This document shows, piece by piece, positions 10,534-18,631 of a DNA stretch of 64,000 nt. The number at the start of each line of letters is the position of its first letter. Position 1 is the first letter of the stretch. The translations under genes were made by a program, and so were the position numbers. The stretch spans positions 13,590-77,589 of the forward strand of contig DATFWO010000036.1 in NCBI GenBank assembly GCA_035259205.1. The letters are read 5' to 3'. Below the pieces are notes generated by a model, which did not search any database, was not told where the DNA came from, and saw only the letters and a program-made list of their open reading frames with translations. This stretch comes from SG8-41 sp035259205 (GTDB taxonomy: Bacteria; Pseudomonadota; Gammaproteobacteria; Burkholderiales; SG8-41).

Positions 10534-12141
10534 ATGGCCGACAGCATCCTGGCATACGATCCGGTGGCACCGGCGCACGGCGAGGTGCGGCATTCACGCC
10601 GCGCGCTCGACGGGCTCGCCGGAAAAGTCGTCGGATTCATCGACAACGCCAAGCCCAATTTCAACTACCTCGCGGACGATCTGGCGGAGCTCTTGATCGG
10701 GAAGTACGGTGTCGCAGGCGTGGTCCGGCACCGTAAGCGCGGCCAGGTGCCGGCCGGTGACGCGGTGATCCGCGAGCTCGCCGAGCAGTGCGACGCGGTC
10801 ATCACCGGATCGGGTGACTGAGGGTCCTGCACGTCGTGGAGTATCCACGACAGCGTAGAGGCGGCGAAGCACGAGCTTGCCGCGGTGACCGTCTGCTCGA
10901 CCGCGTTCACCCAGCTCGGCCACGCGCAGGCGAAAAGCCTGGGCTATCCCGACCTGCCGATCGCAGTCATTCCGCATCCCTTCGGCAACCGCATGCGCGA
11001 TGAAGTGCGGCGTCTCGCCGCAGAGTGCGTCGACAATATTGCTCAGTTGATCTGCGGTGCGGGGGGATCAACCTCGCAGCCGGTCGTGCGCGCCCCCGCC
11101 GCAGCCCGCGCCGCGCTGGTCGAGATTCCCGGCGATCTCGACGAGCTCAACCGGTTCGTCCACGAGCGGCGCTGGGGTGACGGGCTGCCGGTCGTGCCTC
11201 CCACGCAGGAACGCGTGGCGCGCATGCTCTCCGCAACCTGCCGGGCGCCCAACGAGATCATCGCGAGCATCGCGCCGGCGTTTGGCGCGGCAACCGTGGA
11301 GCGCATCGCGATCAATGCGGTAATGGCGGGCTGCCATCCGGAATATCTGCCGGTCCTCATCGCCGCCGCGGAAGCGGTGGCCGAGCCGAGGTTCAACCTG
11401 GGGAGCATACAAACGACGACTAATCCGGTGACAGTATGGCTCATCGTCAACGGACCGATTGCGGCAAAGCTCGGCATCAACAGCGGCACCAATTGCCTGG
11501 GCCCAGGCAACTGGGCCAATGCGACCTTGGGGCGCGCGATGCGTCTCGTCCTCCAGAATGTCGGCGGCGCGCTGCCGGGCGACATCGATCGCGCCACCCA
11601 GGGGCAGCCCGGCAAGTACACGTTCTGCTGCGCCGAGAACGAGGAAGCGAGCCCCTGGGAGCCGCTGCATGTGGAGCGCGGCTTCGCACCCGCCTGCAGC
11701 ACGGTAACCGCCGCGGGCGTGTCCGGCACTTTGAACATGAATACGCACGCAAAGGATGCGGGCGACCTGCTGCGGGTGATCGCCGATACGATGACCTACC
11801 CGGCCGGCAGCGACTTCACCTTCGGTGGCGCGCCGTGGCTCGTGCTGTCGCCCGAACACGCGCAAGTACTGGCGCGGGGCGGCCTGAGCAAGTCCGAGGT
11901 CAAGCGCCACCTGTGGGAGCAGGCGCGGCTGCTGGGTAGCCGCCTCTCGGCAAAGGATTTCGCGCGGGTGCAAACCGGCCGCCGTGCCGATCTGGGCGAA
12001 ATCGGACCGGACACCTTCATCACGATTTCAGCCGGTCCCGACGACATCAACCTCATCGTCGCGGGCGGCGCCGGCACGCATTCGGTGTATCTGCCGGTCT
12101 CGGGACACGTGCGGCCCGTCACGCGGGAAATTGCGCCATAG
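10534..12141 (+). CDS. UGSC selenoprotein fused to its partner domain (in-frame TGA read as selenocysteine)
   Basis: Read through the TGA at 10819-10821, this is a 535-residue protein. Residues 1-175 form a UGSC-family domain with GFIDNAKPNFNYL near residue 34, the motif GDUGSCT with Sec96 and Cys99, and IPHPFGN near residue 150. After a Pro/Ala linker, residues about 200-535 match the separate protein at 31565-32599, including WGDGLPVVPPTQERV, INAVMAGC (Cys267) and GKYTFC (Cys365). The two halves share one frame with no other stop between them. AGGAG seven bases before the ATG supports the start, and no start with such a site follows the TGA. A hairpin just after the TGA fits a bacterial SECIS. 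The UxxC pair suggests redox chemistry; the reaction is unknown. Confidence 0.87.
10822..10854 (+). promoter_or_regulatory. SECIS-like hairpin after the UGA codon
   Basis: Eleven nucleotides after the TGA comes a perfect 7-bp stem, GTCGTGG at 10833-10839 with CCACGAC at 10845-10851, closing a 5-nt loop AGTAT. An outer GC/GC pair (10829-10830 with 10853-10854) extends it. The loop begins 19 nt after the UGA and carries a G near its 5' side, both typical for SelB-binding bacterial SECIS elements. The second UGSC gene has the same geometry. Confidence 0.8.
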
Positions 12142-12291
12142 CGTCAGCCGACTGAACTTTGGTGCAGGTTCGGCTCGGGCATTTATTCCCTACAATTCCG
12201 GTACGCCATGCAATTTGGGTAAAGTACCCGCGGCGTGCGGCGCCGGGTGGATCGCCGCCGTTCCCGGGAACGTCACAAGAAGGTCATGAAT

Positions 12292-12852
12292 ATGAAACCG
12301 GCAAAGTTCGTCGTCTTCTGTTTCCTGGCAGTCGGCACGTTGGCCGCCCAGGACGTAATGGCGCAGTTCGGCAGCGGCCCCCCGGAGGGCGGCATGCCGG
12401 GAGGCGGTATCCGCGGTCAACGGATGCAGCGCGGAGAACCGCCCAGGACTCAGCGCCCGGCCACGGAGGAGGATATGGAGAACATGATCGACTATCGGCT
12501 CTCGCTGCTCCAGGAAGACCTCAAGCTCTCGGCCGATCAGGAAGGCGTGTGGCGTTCCTATTCGGACAAGGTGCACTTCCTCCTTTCCGACATAACCAGG
12601 GAGCGGCGCCGGCTGCAGTCGGGCATGTCCATGAATGCCCTCCAGCAGGTCGATCATGCCGTCGACGTGGCGCGCAATCGCCTGACGGCGTGGGAGGACG
12701 TCGCCGTTGCCGCGAAGACGCTGTACCAGCAGCTCACGCCACCGCAGCGAGCCATGGTCGACGCCCGGTTTTCGAGCATCTTCACGCCGATCACGGACGG
12801 CGGCGCCGTCAATCCCTACGAACGGGCGGGAGTGCAGCGAATCACCCCGTAG
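12292..12852 (+). CDS. LTXXQ-motif (Spy/CpxP-like) periplasmic protein
   Basis: A 186-residue exported protein. The signal peptide is MKPAKFVVFCFLAVGTLA, cleaved near VMA-QFG. A Gly/Pro-rich stretch follows, then mostly helical sequence with YRLSLLQEDLKLSADQEGVW and a QLTPPQRAMVDARF motif, the LTxxQ signature of Spy and CpxP relatives. Spy-type proteins are periplasmic chaperones, but this family is broad and chaperone activity is an inference. The ATG at 12292 is preferred because AAGG lies 8 nt upstream; the ATG at 12286 is too close to it. The gene follows the UGSC fusion gene by 150 nt on the same strand. Confidence 0.78.
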   Translation: MKPAKFVVFCFLAVGTLAAQDVMAQFGSGPPEGGMPGGGIRGQRMQRGEPPRTQRPATEEDMENMIDYRLSLLQEDLKLSADQEGVWRSYSDKVHFLLSDITRERRRLQSGMSMNALQQVDHAVDVARNRLTAWEDVAVAAKTLYQQLTPPQRAMVDARFSSIFTPITDGGAVNPYERAGVQRITP

Positions 12853-12942
12853 CCTCCTCAATCTTGACTGTGGCAGCGGCAAGGTGGAAGCTCTTGCGGC
12901 CCGACTGTGACCCGCACTCTGCCAATCGAAGGAGCCACTGCC

Positions 12943-13830
12943 ATGGAACGAAAGAAAGCGAGCGATTTTCCCCCGGAGGTTCTCAAGCTGTTCGACGGTT
13001 ACGTTCACGGCGCGATTAGCCGCCGCGAGTTCCTGGACCGCGCGGCAAAATTCGCGGTGGGCGGTTTCACCGCCGCAGCCATGCTGGAAAGCCTCAAGCC
13101 CAACTTCGCGTGGGCACAGCAGGTTGCCAAGGACGATTCCCGTATCCGGGTCGAGTACCAGACCTACCCGTCGCCCCAGGGCTCGGGAAACATGCGCGGC
13201 TACCTGGCGCGGCCTGCAAAATCCGGCGGCAAATTGCCCGGCATCGTGGTCATCCACGAGAATCGCGGTCTCAATCCGTATATCGAGGACGTCGCGCGGC
13301 GCCTCGCGGCGGCGAACTTCGTCGCCTTCGCGCCTGACGCCCTCACGCCCGTCGGCGGCTACCCGGGCGACGAAGACAAGGCGCGAGACCTGTTCGCCAA
13401 GCAGGACGCCGCAAAGAGGACCGAGGATCTGGTCACCGGCGCCGAGTTTCTGAAATCGCGCCCGGAAGTGGGCAAGGTCGGCGCCGTGGGTTTCTGCTTC
13501 GGCGGCGGTATCGTCAACGTGTTCGCGGCGCGCATGCCGGACCTGGCAGCGGGGGTGCCCTTCTATGGGCGACAAGTCAGCGCCGAGGAAACCGCAAGGA
13601 TCAAGGCGCCGCTCCTGATCCATTACGCCGAGAACGACGAAGGCATCAACAAGGGCTGGCCGGCCTATGAAGCCGCGCTCAAGGCGAACAAGGTCAGGTA
13701 CGAGATGCACACGTATCCCGGCACCCAGCACGGCTTCCACAACGACACGACGCCCCGCTACGACGAAGCTGCCGCCAAGCTGGCGTGGCAGCGGACGGTC
13801 GATTTCTTCAACAAATACGTGCGTGCCTGA
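12943..13830 (+). CDS. Tat-exported dienelactone hydrolase family protein
   Basis: A 295-residue alpha/beta-hydrolase of the dienelactone hydrolase family. A twin-arginine signal, SRREFLDRAAKFAVGG, is at residues 26-41 with cleavage near AWAQ. The Cys-Asp-His triad typical of this family is visible as C185 in GFCFGGG, D232 in AENDEG and H263 in QHGFH. AAGGAG sits 8 nt before the ATG at 12943, so the longer GTG reading from 12907 is not used. Dienelactone hydrolases open lactones in chlorocatechol pathways; with a Tat signal this one would work in the periplasm on an unknown ester or lactone. Confidence 0.9.
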   Translation: MERKKASDFPPEVLKLFDGYVHGAISRREFLDRAAKFAVGGFTAAAMLESLKPNFAWAQQVAKDDSRIRVEYQTYPSPQGSGNMRGYLARPAKSGGKLPGIVVIHENRGLNPYIEDVARRLAAANFVAFAPDALTPVGGYPGDEDKARDLFAKQDAAKRTEDLVTGAEFLKSRPEVGKVGAVGFCFGGGIVNVFAARMPDLAAGVPFYGRQVSAEETARIKAPLLIHYAENDEGINKGWPAYEAALKANKVRYEMHTYPGTQHGFHNDTTPRYDEAAAKLAWQRTVDFFNKYVRA

Positions 13831-13834
13831 AAGG

Positions 13835-13860
13835 CGAGTGACGAGTGACGGGTGACGGGC
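13835..13860. repeat. GTGACGA/GTGACGG short tandem word repeat
   Basis: Three to four imperfect 7-8 nt units directly follow the stop of the dienelactone hydrolase gene. The same words recur near 36031, 39305 and 43173. Confidence 0.65.
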
Positions 13861-13964
13861 ATCCGATGAGCAGCGAGAACCGTCGCATCGGGTCCAGTTC
13901 CGCACCTGAACCCACCCTCACCAGGCAGGTCAAATGGATATCCAACTGACCGGAGGATATCCCC

Positions 13965-14357
13965 ATGCTCAATCACGATCTGCAACGAGACGAGGGAATA
14001 CTGGTGTTACGACCCGAAGGCCCGCTCGAGGCGACCGATTTCGATACGCTGGCCGCGCACGTCGACGCTTACCTCGAGCAGAACGGAACGCTGCACGGCG
14101 TGCTGATCGAGGCGAAGGCGTTTCCGGGCTGGAAGAACTTTGCCGCGCTGCTCGCCCATCTGAAGTTCGTCAAGCGCCATCATCGGAAGATCGAGAAGGT
14201 CGCGGTCGTCGCAGACGACGGTTTTGCGACCGTCATGCCGCAGATTGCCAGCCATTTCATACACGCGGAACTGCGGCACTTCGATCATGGACACGAAAGC
14301 GCCGCATGGGAGTGGCTGAAGGAAAGCACCCGCCGGAAAACCCGCACTGCGGCATAG
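13965..14357 (+). CDS. SpoIIAA-like (STAS-related) domain protein
   Basis: A 130-residue single-domain protein resembling the SpoIIAA-like family. The pattern is a beta-strand GILVLRPEGPLEATDFDTLA, a helix, LHGVLIEAKAFPGWKNF, then HHRKIEKVAVVADDGF and a C-terminal helix around HESAAWEWLKE. Such proteins are common stand-alone cytoplasmic genes in proteobacteria, with no established partner. GGAGGATATCCCC precedes the ATG. It converges with the MmgE/PrpD gene at 14442 and is separated from it by an inverted word repeat. Confidence 0.8.
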   Translation: MLNHDLQRDEGILVLRPEGPLEATDFDTLAAHVDAYLEQNGTLHGVLIEAKAFPGWKNFAALLAHLKFVKRHHRKIEKVAVVADDGFATVMPQIASHFIHAELRHFDHGHESAAWEWLKESTRRKTRTAA

Positions 14358-14368
14358 TCGGCCTCGGG

Positions 14369-14436
14369 CCAGAGACTGGAGACTCGGGACCTGGTCCCCA
14401 ATCCTTGGTCTCAGTCGCCGGTCCCTGGTCTCTCGT
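14369..14436. repeat. GAGACTGGGAC-type inverted word repeat between convergent genes
   Basis: The left half carries GAGACTGGAGACTCGGGACC and the right half GGTCCCTGGTCTCT, so the two can pair. The repeat fills the gap between two convergent stops and could act as a bidirectional transcript end. Related words flank the four-helix-bundle gene at 34546. Confidence 0.6.
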
Positions 14437-14441
14437 GCTGG

Positions 14442-15881
14442 CTAGATGACGAAGCGGTCGACGAACTGGTTCACCGGCGTAGATTCGAGACGTGCCTGAT
14501 CCAGGAAAAGATCGAGGATCGCGGCCTGCTGCCTGGGCGGAAAGCGGCCGGCGAGGTGTTTTCTGAATTTCGCTTCCAGCAGCGGGATGGCTTCGGCGCG
14601 GCGGCGCGGGTGCCCGACCGGATATTCGACCTCGACTCTGGATGGGCCCGAGCCGTCTCGAAATCGCAATTCGATCGCGTTCGCGCTCGAGCGCTTCTCG
14701 GGATCGACGAATTCGCGCGAGTAACGGGGCTCCTCGACCACGGTCATCTTCTCGCGCAGCCGGTCGATCCGCGGATCGGCGGCAAACTCGTCCTCGAAAT
14801 CCGACGCCTCGAGCTTGCCGTGGAGGAGCCCGACGGCGACGACGTACTGGGCGCAGTGGTCGCGGTCCGCCGGATTGTTGAGCGGGCCGTGCTTGTCCAT
14901 GATCCTCATCAGCTCCTTCTGGCTGTGGATCGTGATGGTCTCGATCTCGTCGAGGCGGTCCTTGACTAGTGGATGCAGCCTGAATGCGCACTCCACTGCA
15001 CTCTGCCCGTGCATGCCCGCGGCAACGAGCTTGAACTTCACGTTCTCGATCACGTAGCTGCCGTAGGGGCGCTGGAACCGCAGCGGCTGGCCCCGCAGCA
15101 CGGCGTCGTGGAATCCGTAGGTCTTCATTGTCAGCGCCGACGGATAGCCCATCTCGCCCTTGAGCGCCATCAGCGCGAGCCATACGCCGCGGCTCGTGGC
15201 GTCTCCCCCCGCCCAGCTCTTGCGCCAGCCGGTGTTGTTCCCCTGGCGAAAGAGCGTAAGGTGTCCGCCATCGGTCCAGGCGTTGGAAATGGCGTTGACG
15301 ATCTCTTCGCGGCTGCCGCCGAGCATGCCGGTCACGACAGCAGTGGACGCGATCCTTACGCCCGTGGTGGTGTCGAAGCCCAGGCGGGTGAGGTCGTTTT
15401 CCATCGACAGGATGCCCTGGATCTCGTAGGCCTTGATCATCGCGGTAAGGACTTCGCGCATGACGAGCGGGGAATCGCCTTCGCTCATGCGCTTGCGGCT
15501 CAAGTAGTCGGCCGTGGCAAGCAGGCCGCCGATATTGTCCGAGGGGTGGCCGCCCTGGGCCGCCGTAAAGCCGTCGCTGAAGTCGAGCCAGCGGATCATC
15601 GTGCTGATGTTGAACGCCGCGCTCACGGGATCGAGCTCGTAGCGAGTGCCGGGCACTTTGACGCCGTTTGGATAGAAAGTCCCCGGCAGTATGGGCCCCA
15701 GCAGCTTCGTGCACTCGGGAAAACGCAAAGCCTCCATGGCGCAGCCGAGCGAATCGAGCAGGCAGTAGCGGGCCATGCGGTAGGCCTCCGTGCTCGCGAT
15801 CGGATAGTCGTGCACGTAGTCGGCCATCTCCGTGAGCGCCCGATCGGGCGCCGGACGGACGTTGGAGTCGCGAGCGGACAT
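14442..15881 (-). CDS. MmgE/PrpD family protein (2-methylcitrate dehydratase-like)
   Basis: A 479-residue MmgE/PrpD protein close in length to PrpD (about 480). Landmarks are LLDSLGCAMEALRFPEC, FNISTMIRWLDFSDGF, GGHPSDNIGGLLATADYL and NAWTDGGHL. These are nearer to true PrpD than those of the gene at 5399. PrpD dehydrates 2-methylcitrate in propionate degradation, but no prpB or prpC homologue is nearby, so the substrate is open. AAGGAG eight bases before the ATG at 15881 fixes the start; the longer open frame is not used. It diverges from a Bug receptor gene across 159 nt. Confidence 0.88.
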   Translation of the reverse strand: MSARDSNVRPAPDRALTEMADYVHDYPIASTEAYRMARYCLLDSLGCAMEALRFPECTKLLGPILPGTFYPNGVKVPGTRYELDPVSAAFNISTMIRWLDFSDGFTAAQGGHPSDNIGGLLATADYLSRKRMSEGDSPLVMREVLTAMIKAYEIQGILSMENDLTRLGFDTTTGVRIASTAVVTGMLGGSREEIVNAISNAWTDGGHLTLFRQGNNTGWRKSWAGGDATSRGVWLALMALKGEMGYPSALTMKTYGFHDAVLRGQPLRFQRPYGSYVIENVKFKLVAAGMHGQSAVECAFRLHPLVKDRLDEIETITIHSQKELMRIMDKHGPLNNPADRDHCAQYVVAVGLLHGKLEASDFEDEFAADPRIDRLREKMTVVEEPRYSREFVDPEKRSSANAIELRFRDGSGPSRVEVEYPVGHPRRRAEAIPLLEAKFRKHLAGRFPPRQQAAILDLFLDQARLESTPVNQFVDRFVI

Positions 15882-16040
15882 TGCCTGCTCCTTGAACGTA
15901 GGTTGCGGAAGTTTCTCACACCCGCTTGACCTCGCGAAAATCGGCTGACTACCATGCACCGAGGGCGGCGGCGGACGTTCCTCCCGGTCCGCGATTGCCG
16001 GTTGCCGGACCGTACCATTTTTCCAGGATGTCGGGACGTG

Positions 16041-16997
16041 ATGCGACGATTTGCGGTGTCCATGGTCGCGGCCGGGATGCTCGGTCCCGGCTGGGGCGCC
16101 GCGCCGGCGCTGTCCTATCCGACCAAACCTATTCGCATCGTTACCGCGGAAGCGGGCGCCGCCGGTGATTTCGCAACGCGCGTGCTCGCTCAGGCTTTGT
16201 CAGGCACGCTGGGTCAGAACGTCATCGTCGACAACCGCCCGAGCGGGGCCATCCCCTGCGACGTCGTGGCCAAGGCACCCCCCGACGGCTACACGTTGCT
16301 GCACTTCACCAACAGCACCTGGACACTGCCGCTCATGCAGCGCGCGCCCTACGATCCGGTCAGGGACTTCGCGCCGATCTCGCTGACCGTAAAATCGTTG
16401 AGCGTACTGGTGGTGCATCCGTCGCTGCCGATCAAGTCCGTGCCCGAGCTCATCGCCTACGCCAAAGCGAGACCCGGGGCGCTCAACTACGGCTCCGGCG
16501 GCACCGGCGGCGCGGGACATCTGTCGGCGGAGCTGTTCAAGTCCATGGCCGAAGTGGACATCGTGCGCGTACATTACAAGGGTGGTGGCCCGGCTCTGAA
16601 CGCGCTGCTCGGCAATCAGGTGCAGCTGGGGTTCCTATCGGCGCCGTCCGTGATGCCGCATGTGAAATCGGGCAGGTTGAGAGCGCTGGCGGTCAGTGGT
16701 CCGCAGCCCTCTTCCCTGTTTCCGGACGTGCCAACGGTGGCGGCGTCGGGTATTCCCGGCTACGAAGTCGAGCAGCTGATGGGCGTGTTTGCGCCGGCCA
16801 AAATACCCGCAAGCCTCGTCGCTCTGCTGAATCGGGAAATCGTGCAGGTACTGGGCAGAGCCGACGTGAAGGAACGCTACCACAACGCCAGCATGGAAGT
16901 CGTCGGCAGCTCGCCCGCGGAGCTTGCCTTGGCCATGAAGGCCGATATGGCGCGGATGGGCAAGCTCATCAAGGTCGCAGGCATTCGCGCTGATTAG
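16041..16997 (+). CDS. Bug/TctC-family periplasmic solute receptor, divergent from MmgE/PrpD
   Basis: A 318-residue receptor starting MRRFAVSMVAAGMLG with a signal peptide ending near ALS-YPT. An upstream open stretch from 15954 is judged non-coding because the signal peptide begins at 16041. Landmarks are YPTKPIRIVTAEAG, VDNRPSGAIP, PPDGYTLL, YDPVRDFAPISLT and VMPHVKSGRLRALAV. The PGGxxD loop is EAGAAGDF. Together with the Bug gene at 6819 it forms a distinct sub-pair (shared LPLMQ/VTLMQ segment), each next to an MmgE/PrpD gene. Confidence 0.92.
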   Translation: MRRFAVSMVAAGMLGPGWGAAPALSYPTKPIRIVTAEAGAAGDFATRVLAQALSGTLGQNVIVDNRPSGAIPCDVVAKAPPDGYTLLHFTNSTWTLPLMQRAPYDPVRDFAPISLTVKSLSVLVVHPSLPIKSVPELIAYAKARPGALNYGSGGTGGAGHLSAELFKSMAEVDIVRVHYKGGGPALNALLGNQVQLGFLSAPSVMPHVKSGRLRALAVSGPQPSSLFPDVPTVAASGIPGYEVEQLMGVFAPAKIPASLVALLNREIVQVLGRADVKERYHNASMEVVGSSPAELALAMKADMARMGKLIKVAGIRAD

Positions 16998-17100
16998 GCT
17001 AGAACCTATCTCAATAGTTCTTTCGACATGAGCTTCCAAGTCGATGGAAAAGTTACACTTAGCCTATTTATTTCGACACCCCGGACCGGAGTGAGACATC

Positions 17101-17400
17101 GTGGATTTCGGCAAGCTGGTTGAGCAGCTCACGAAGGATTGGGAGTGGCTTTCCTTCCTCGCGCGATATTGCGCGGGGAAAAACATCGGCAAGGCTTTCT
17201 GCCAGGACGTCAAATGGTGGGCGCTCGGGGCGGCGGCGCTCGTCATCTTGATCGCTATCTGGTGGATTGGGCGCAAGCTCGCAAAGGCTTATGAGAACTG
17301 GAACCACCGCAGGCTCATGGCCAAAATCGCCGACGACGAGACCATGAAGAATCACGTGTGGTCGGGCCACGACGTTCACACAAGACCGAAGACAAAATAG
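17101..17400 (+). CDS. Small single-helix membrane protein, unknown function
   Basis: A 99-residue protein starting at GTG 17101 with GGAG nine bases upstream. One clear membrane helix, WWALGAAALVILIAIWWIG, lies at about residues 39-57. It is followed by a charged cytoplasmic-type tail (RKLAKAYENWNHRRLMAKIADDE). Cys24 and Cys34 precede the helix. I do not recognise a family. A hairpin immediately follows the stop codon. Codon use resembles neighbouring genes, and the ordered helix-plus-basic-flank layout argues for a real gene. Confidence 0.6.
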   Translation: MDFGKLVEQLTKDWEWLSFLARYCAGKNIGKAFCQDVKWWALGAAALVILIAIWWIGRKLAKAYENWNHRRLMAKIADDETMKNHVWSGHDVHTRPKTK

Positions 17401-17407
17401 GCTGTGA

Positions 17408-17439
17408 ATCGGCTCTAATCCCATTTTGTGGGAGCCGAT
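17408..17439. terminator. Candidate bidirectional transcript-end hairpin
   Basis: ATCGGCTC (17408-17415) pairs perfectly with GAGCCGAT (17432-17439), with a short inner CCA/TGG pairing. It lies between the convergent stops at 17400 and 17473. There is no T-run, so it may be a weak or Rho-assisted terminator. Confidence 0.45.
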
Positions 17440-17472
17440 GCTTGGCCGGTTGGCACGTGCCTCTCTTCGGCG

Positions 17473-18432
17473 TTACTCAATTCCCGCTTCCTTGATCAGC
17501 TTCCCCCACTTGGTGGCCGCGGACTTGATGTAGTCGCTGAACTGCTCCGCAGTCAGGTTTCCGGGCTCCAGCGCCTGGGACGCAAAGTTCTTCCTGATAT
17601 CGGGGCGGGCGAGCGCTTTCCCGATCTCGCCGTTCAGGCGCGTCACGATCTCGCGCGGCGTCGCCGCCGGCGCGATCAGGCCGAAAAACCCCACGACCTC
17701 GAAGCCGGGCAGCCCCGCTTCCGCCACCGTGGGCACGCCGGGCACGACGGGAATTCGTTGCAAGCCGGTCACGGCGAGCGCCCGCATCTTGCCGGTTTGC
17801 ACGAAAGTGTTGCATGCCGTCACGTTGCAGAAACTGATCGGCATGTGCCCGGCGATGACGTCGATGATCGCCGGTGCTTCTCCCTTATACGGCACATGCA
17901 CGATATTGATCTTGGCCATGTTCTTGAGCAGCTCGCCCCCCAGGTGCAGCGTCGTGCCGATACCGCCGGAGGCGTAGTTCAACTCGCCCGGCCGCGCGCG
18001 CGCGAGTGCGATGAGCTCCTTTACCGAGCGGACCGGCAGGGCAGGATTGACGGCCAGAATCAACGGGCTCGTCGCGGTCAGCGAGACCGCCGCGAAGTCT
18101 TTCACGAGATCGGGATAGGTCTTCTTCTCGATCATCGCCGAAGTCATCAGCGTCTGCGTCGTCATCATGAGCACGTGGCCGTCAGGGGGACTCTTCGCGA
18201 CGAGGTCGCCGGCGATCTGGCTGCTTGCGCCCGGCCGGTTCTCCACGACCACCGATTGCCCGAGGCTTTCTGTCAGCGGCTGCGCTAGGTTGCGCGCGAT
18301 GATGTCAGTCGCTCCGCCCGGGGAAAAGCCGACGACCATCCGTACCGGCCTCACAGGATATTTGGCCTGCGCGAACGCGGCGCCCGTGGCCGTGGCCAGC
18401 GCAAGGCCGGCTATCCAATGCGCGAGCTTCAT
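17473..18432 (-). CDS. Bug/TctC-family periplasmic solute receptor
   Basis: A 319-residue receptor with signal MKLAHWIAGLALATATG cleaved near AFAQ. The ligand loop is the regular FSPGGATDII form. ENRPGASSQ, SPPDGHVLMM, VNPALPVRSVKELIALA and HVPYKGEAP are visible. The binding-region segment GHMPISFCNVTACN holds two Cys residues unusual for the family, which could form a disulfide in the periplasm. The ATG at 18432 follows a G-rich site; the longer frame to 18561 lacks family sequence. It converges with the small membrane protein and diverges from the next Bug gene. Confidence 0.93.
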   Translation of the reverse strand: MKLAHWIAGLALATATGAAFAQAKYPVRPVRMVVGFSPGGATDIIARNLAQPLTESLGQSVVVENRPGASSQIAGDLVAKSPPDGHVLMMTTQTLMTSAMIEKKTYPDLVKDFAAVSLTATSPLILAVNPALPVRSVKELIALARARPGELNYASGGIGTTLHLGGELLKNMAKINIVHVPYKGEAPAIIDVIAGHMPISFCNVTACNTFVQTGKMRALAVTGLQRIPVVPGVPTVAEAGLPGFEVVGFFGLIAPAATPREIVTRLNGEIGKALARPDIRKNFASQALEPGNLTAEQFSDYIKSAATKWGKLIKEAGIE

Positions 18433-18631
18433 TCTATTGTCCCCCCTTGGGACAATCGATGACAGGCCAACGTATCGTGTCGGGCGACGGCGGTCGTCCT
18501 GCATTCCGTTCGTGCCAGTGCGATGTGACCCCATCATAGGCCCGCCACCCCACGCTCGCAATGTGGATGCCGGCCATAACGGCTTGGCCCAAGCGTAGAA
18601 TCCGGGCTTCTTATATCTGCGTGTCCTTGAC

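Noticed and set aside
10819..10821. TGA as an ordinary stop splitting the region into a 95-residue protein and a second gene from about 10885
   Set aside because: The sequence on both sides aligns in one frame with a second UGSC protein, no ribosome binding site and start follow, and a SECIS-like hairpin is present.
12190..13905. 571-residue open frame on the minus strand
   Set aside because: It covers two well-supported plus-strand genes and has no family signature.
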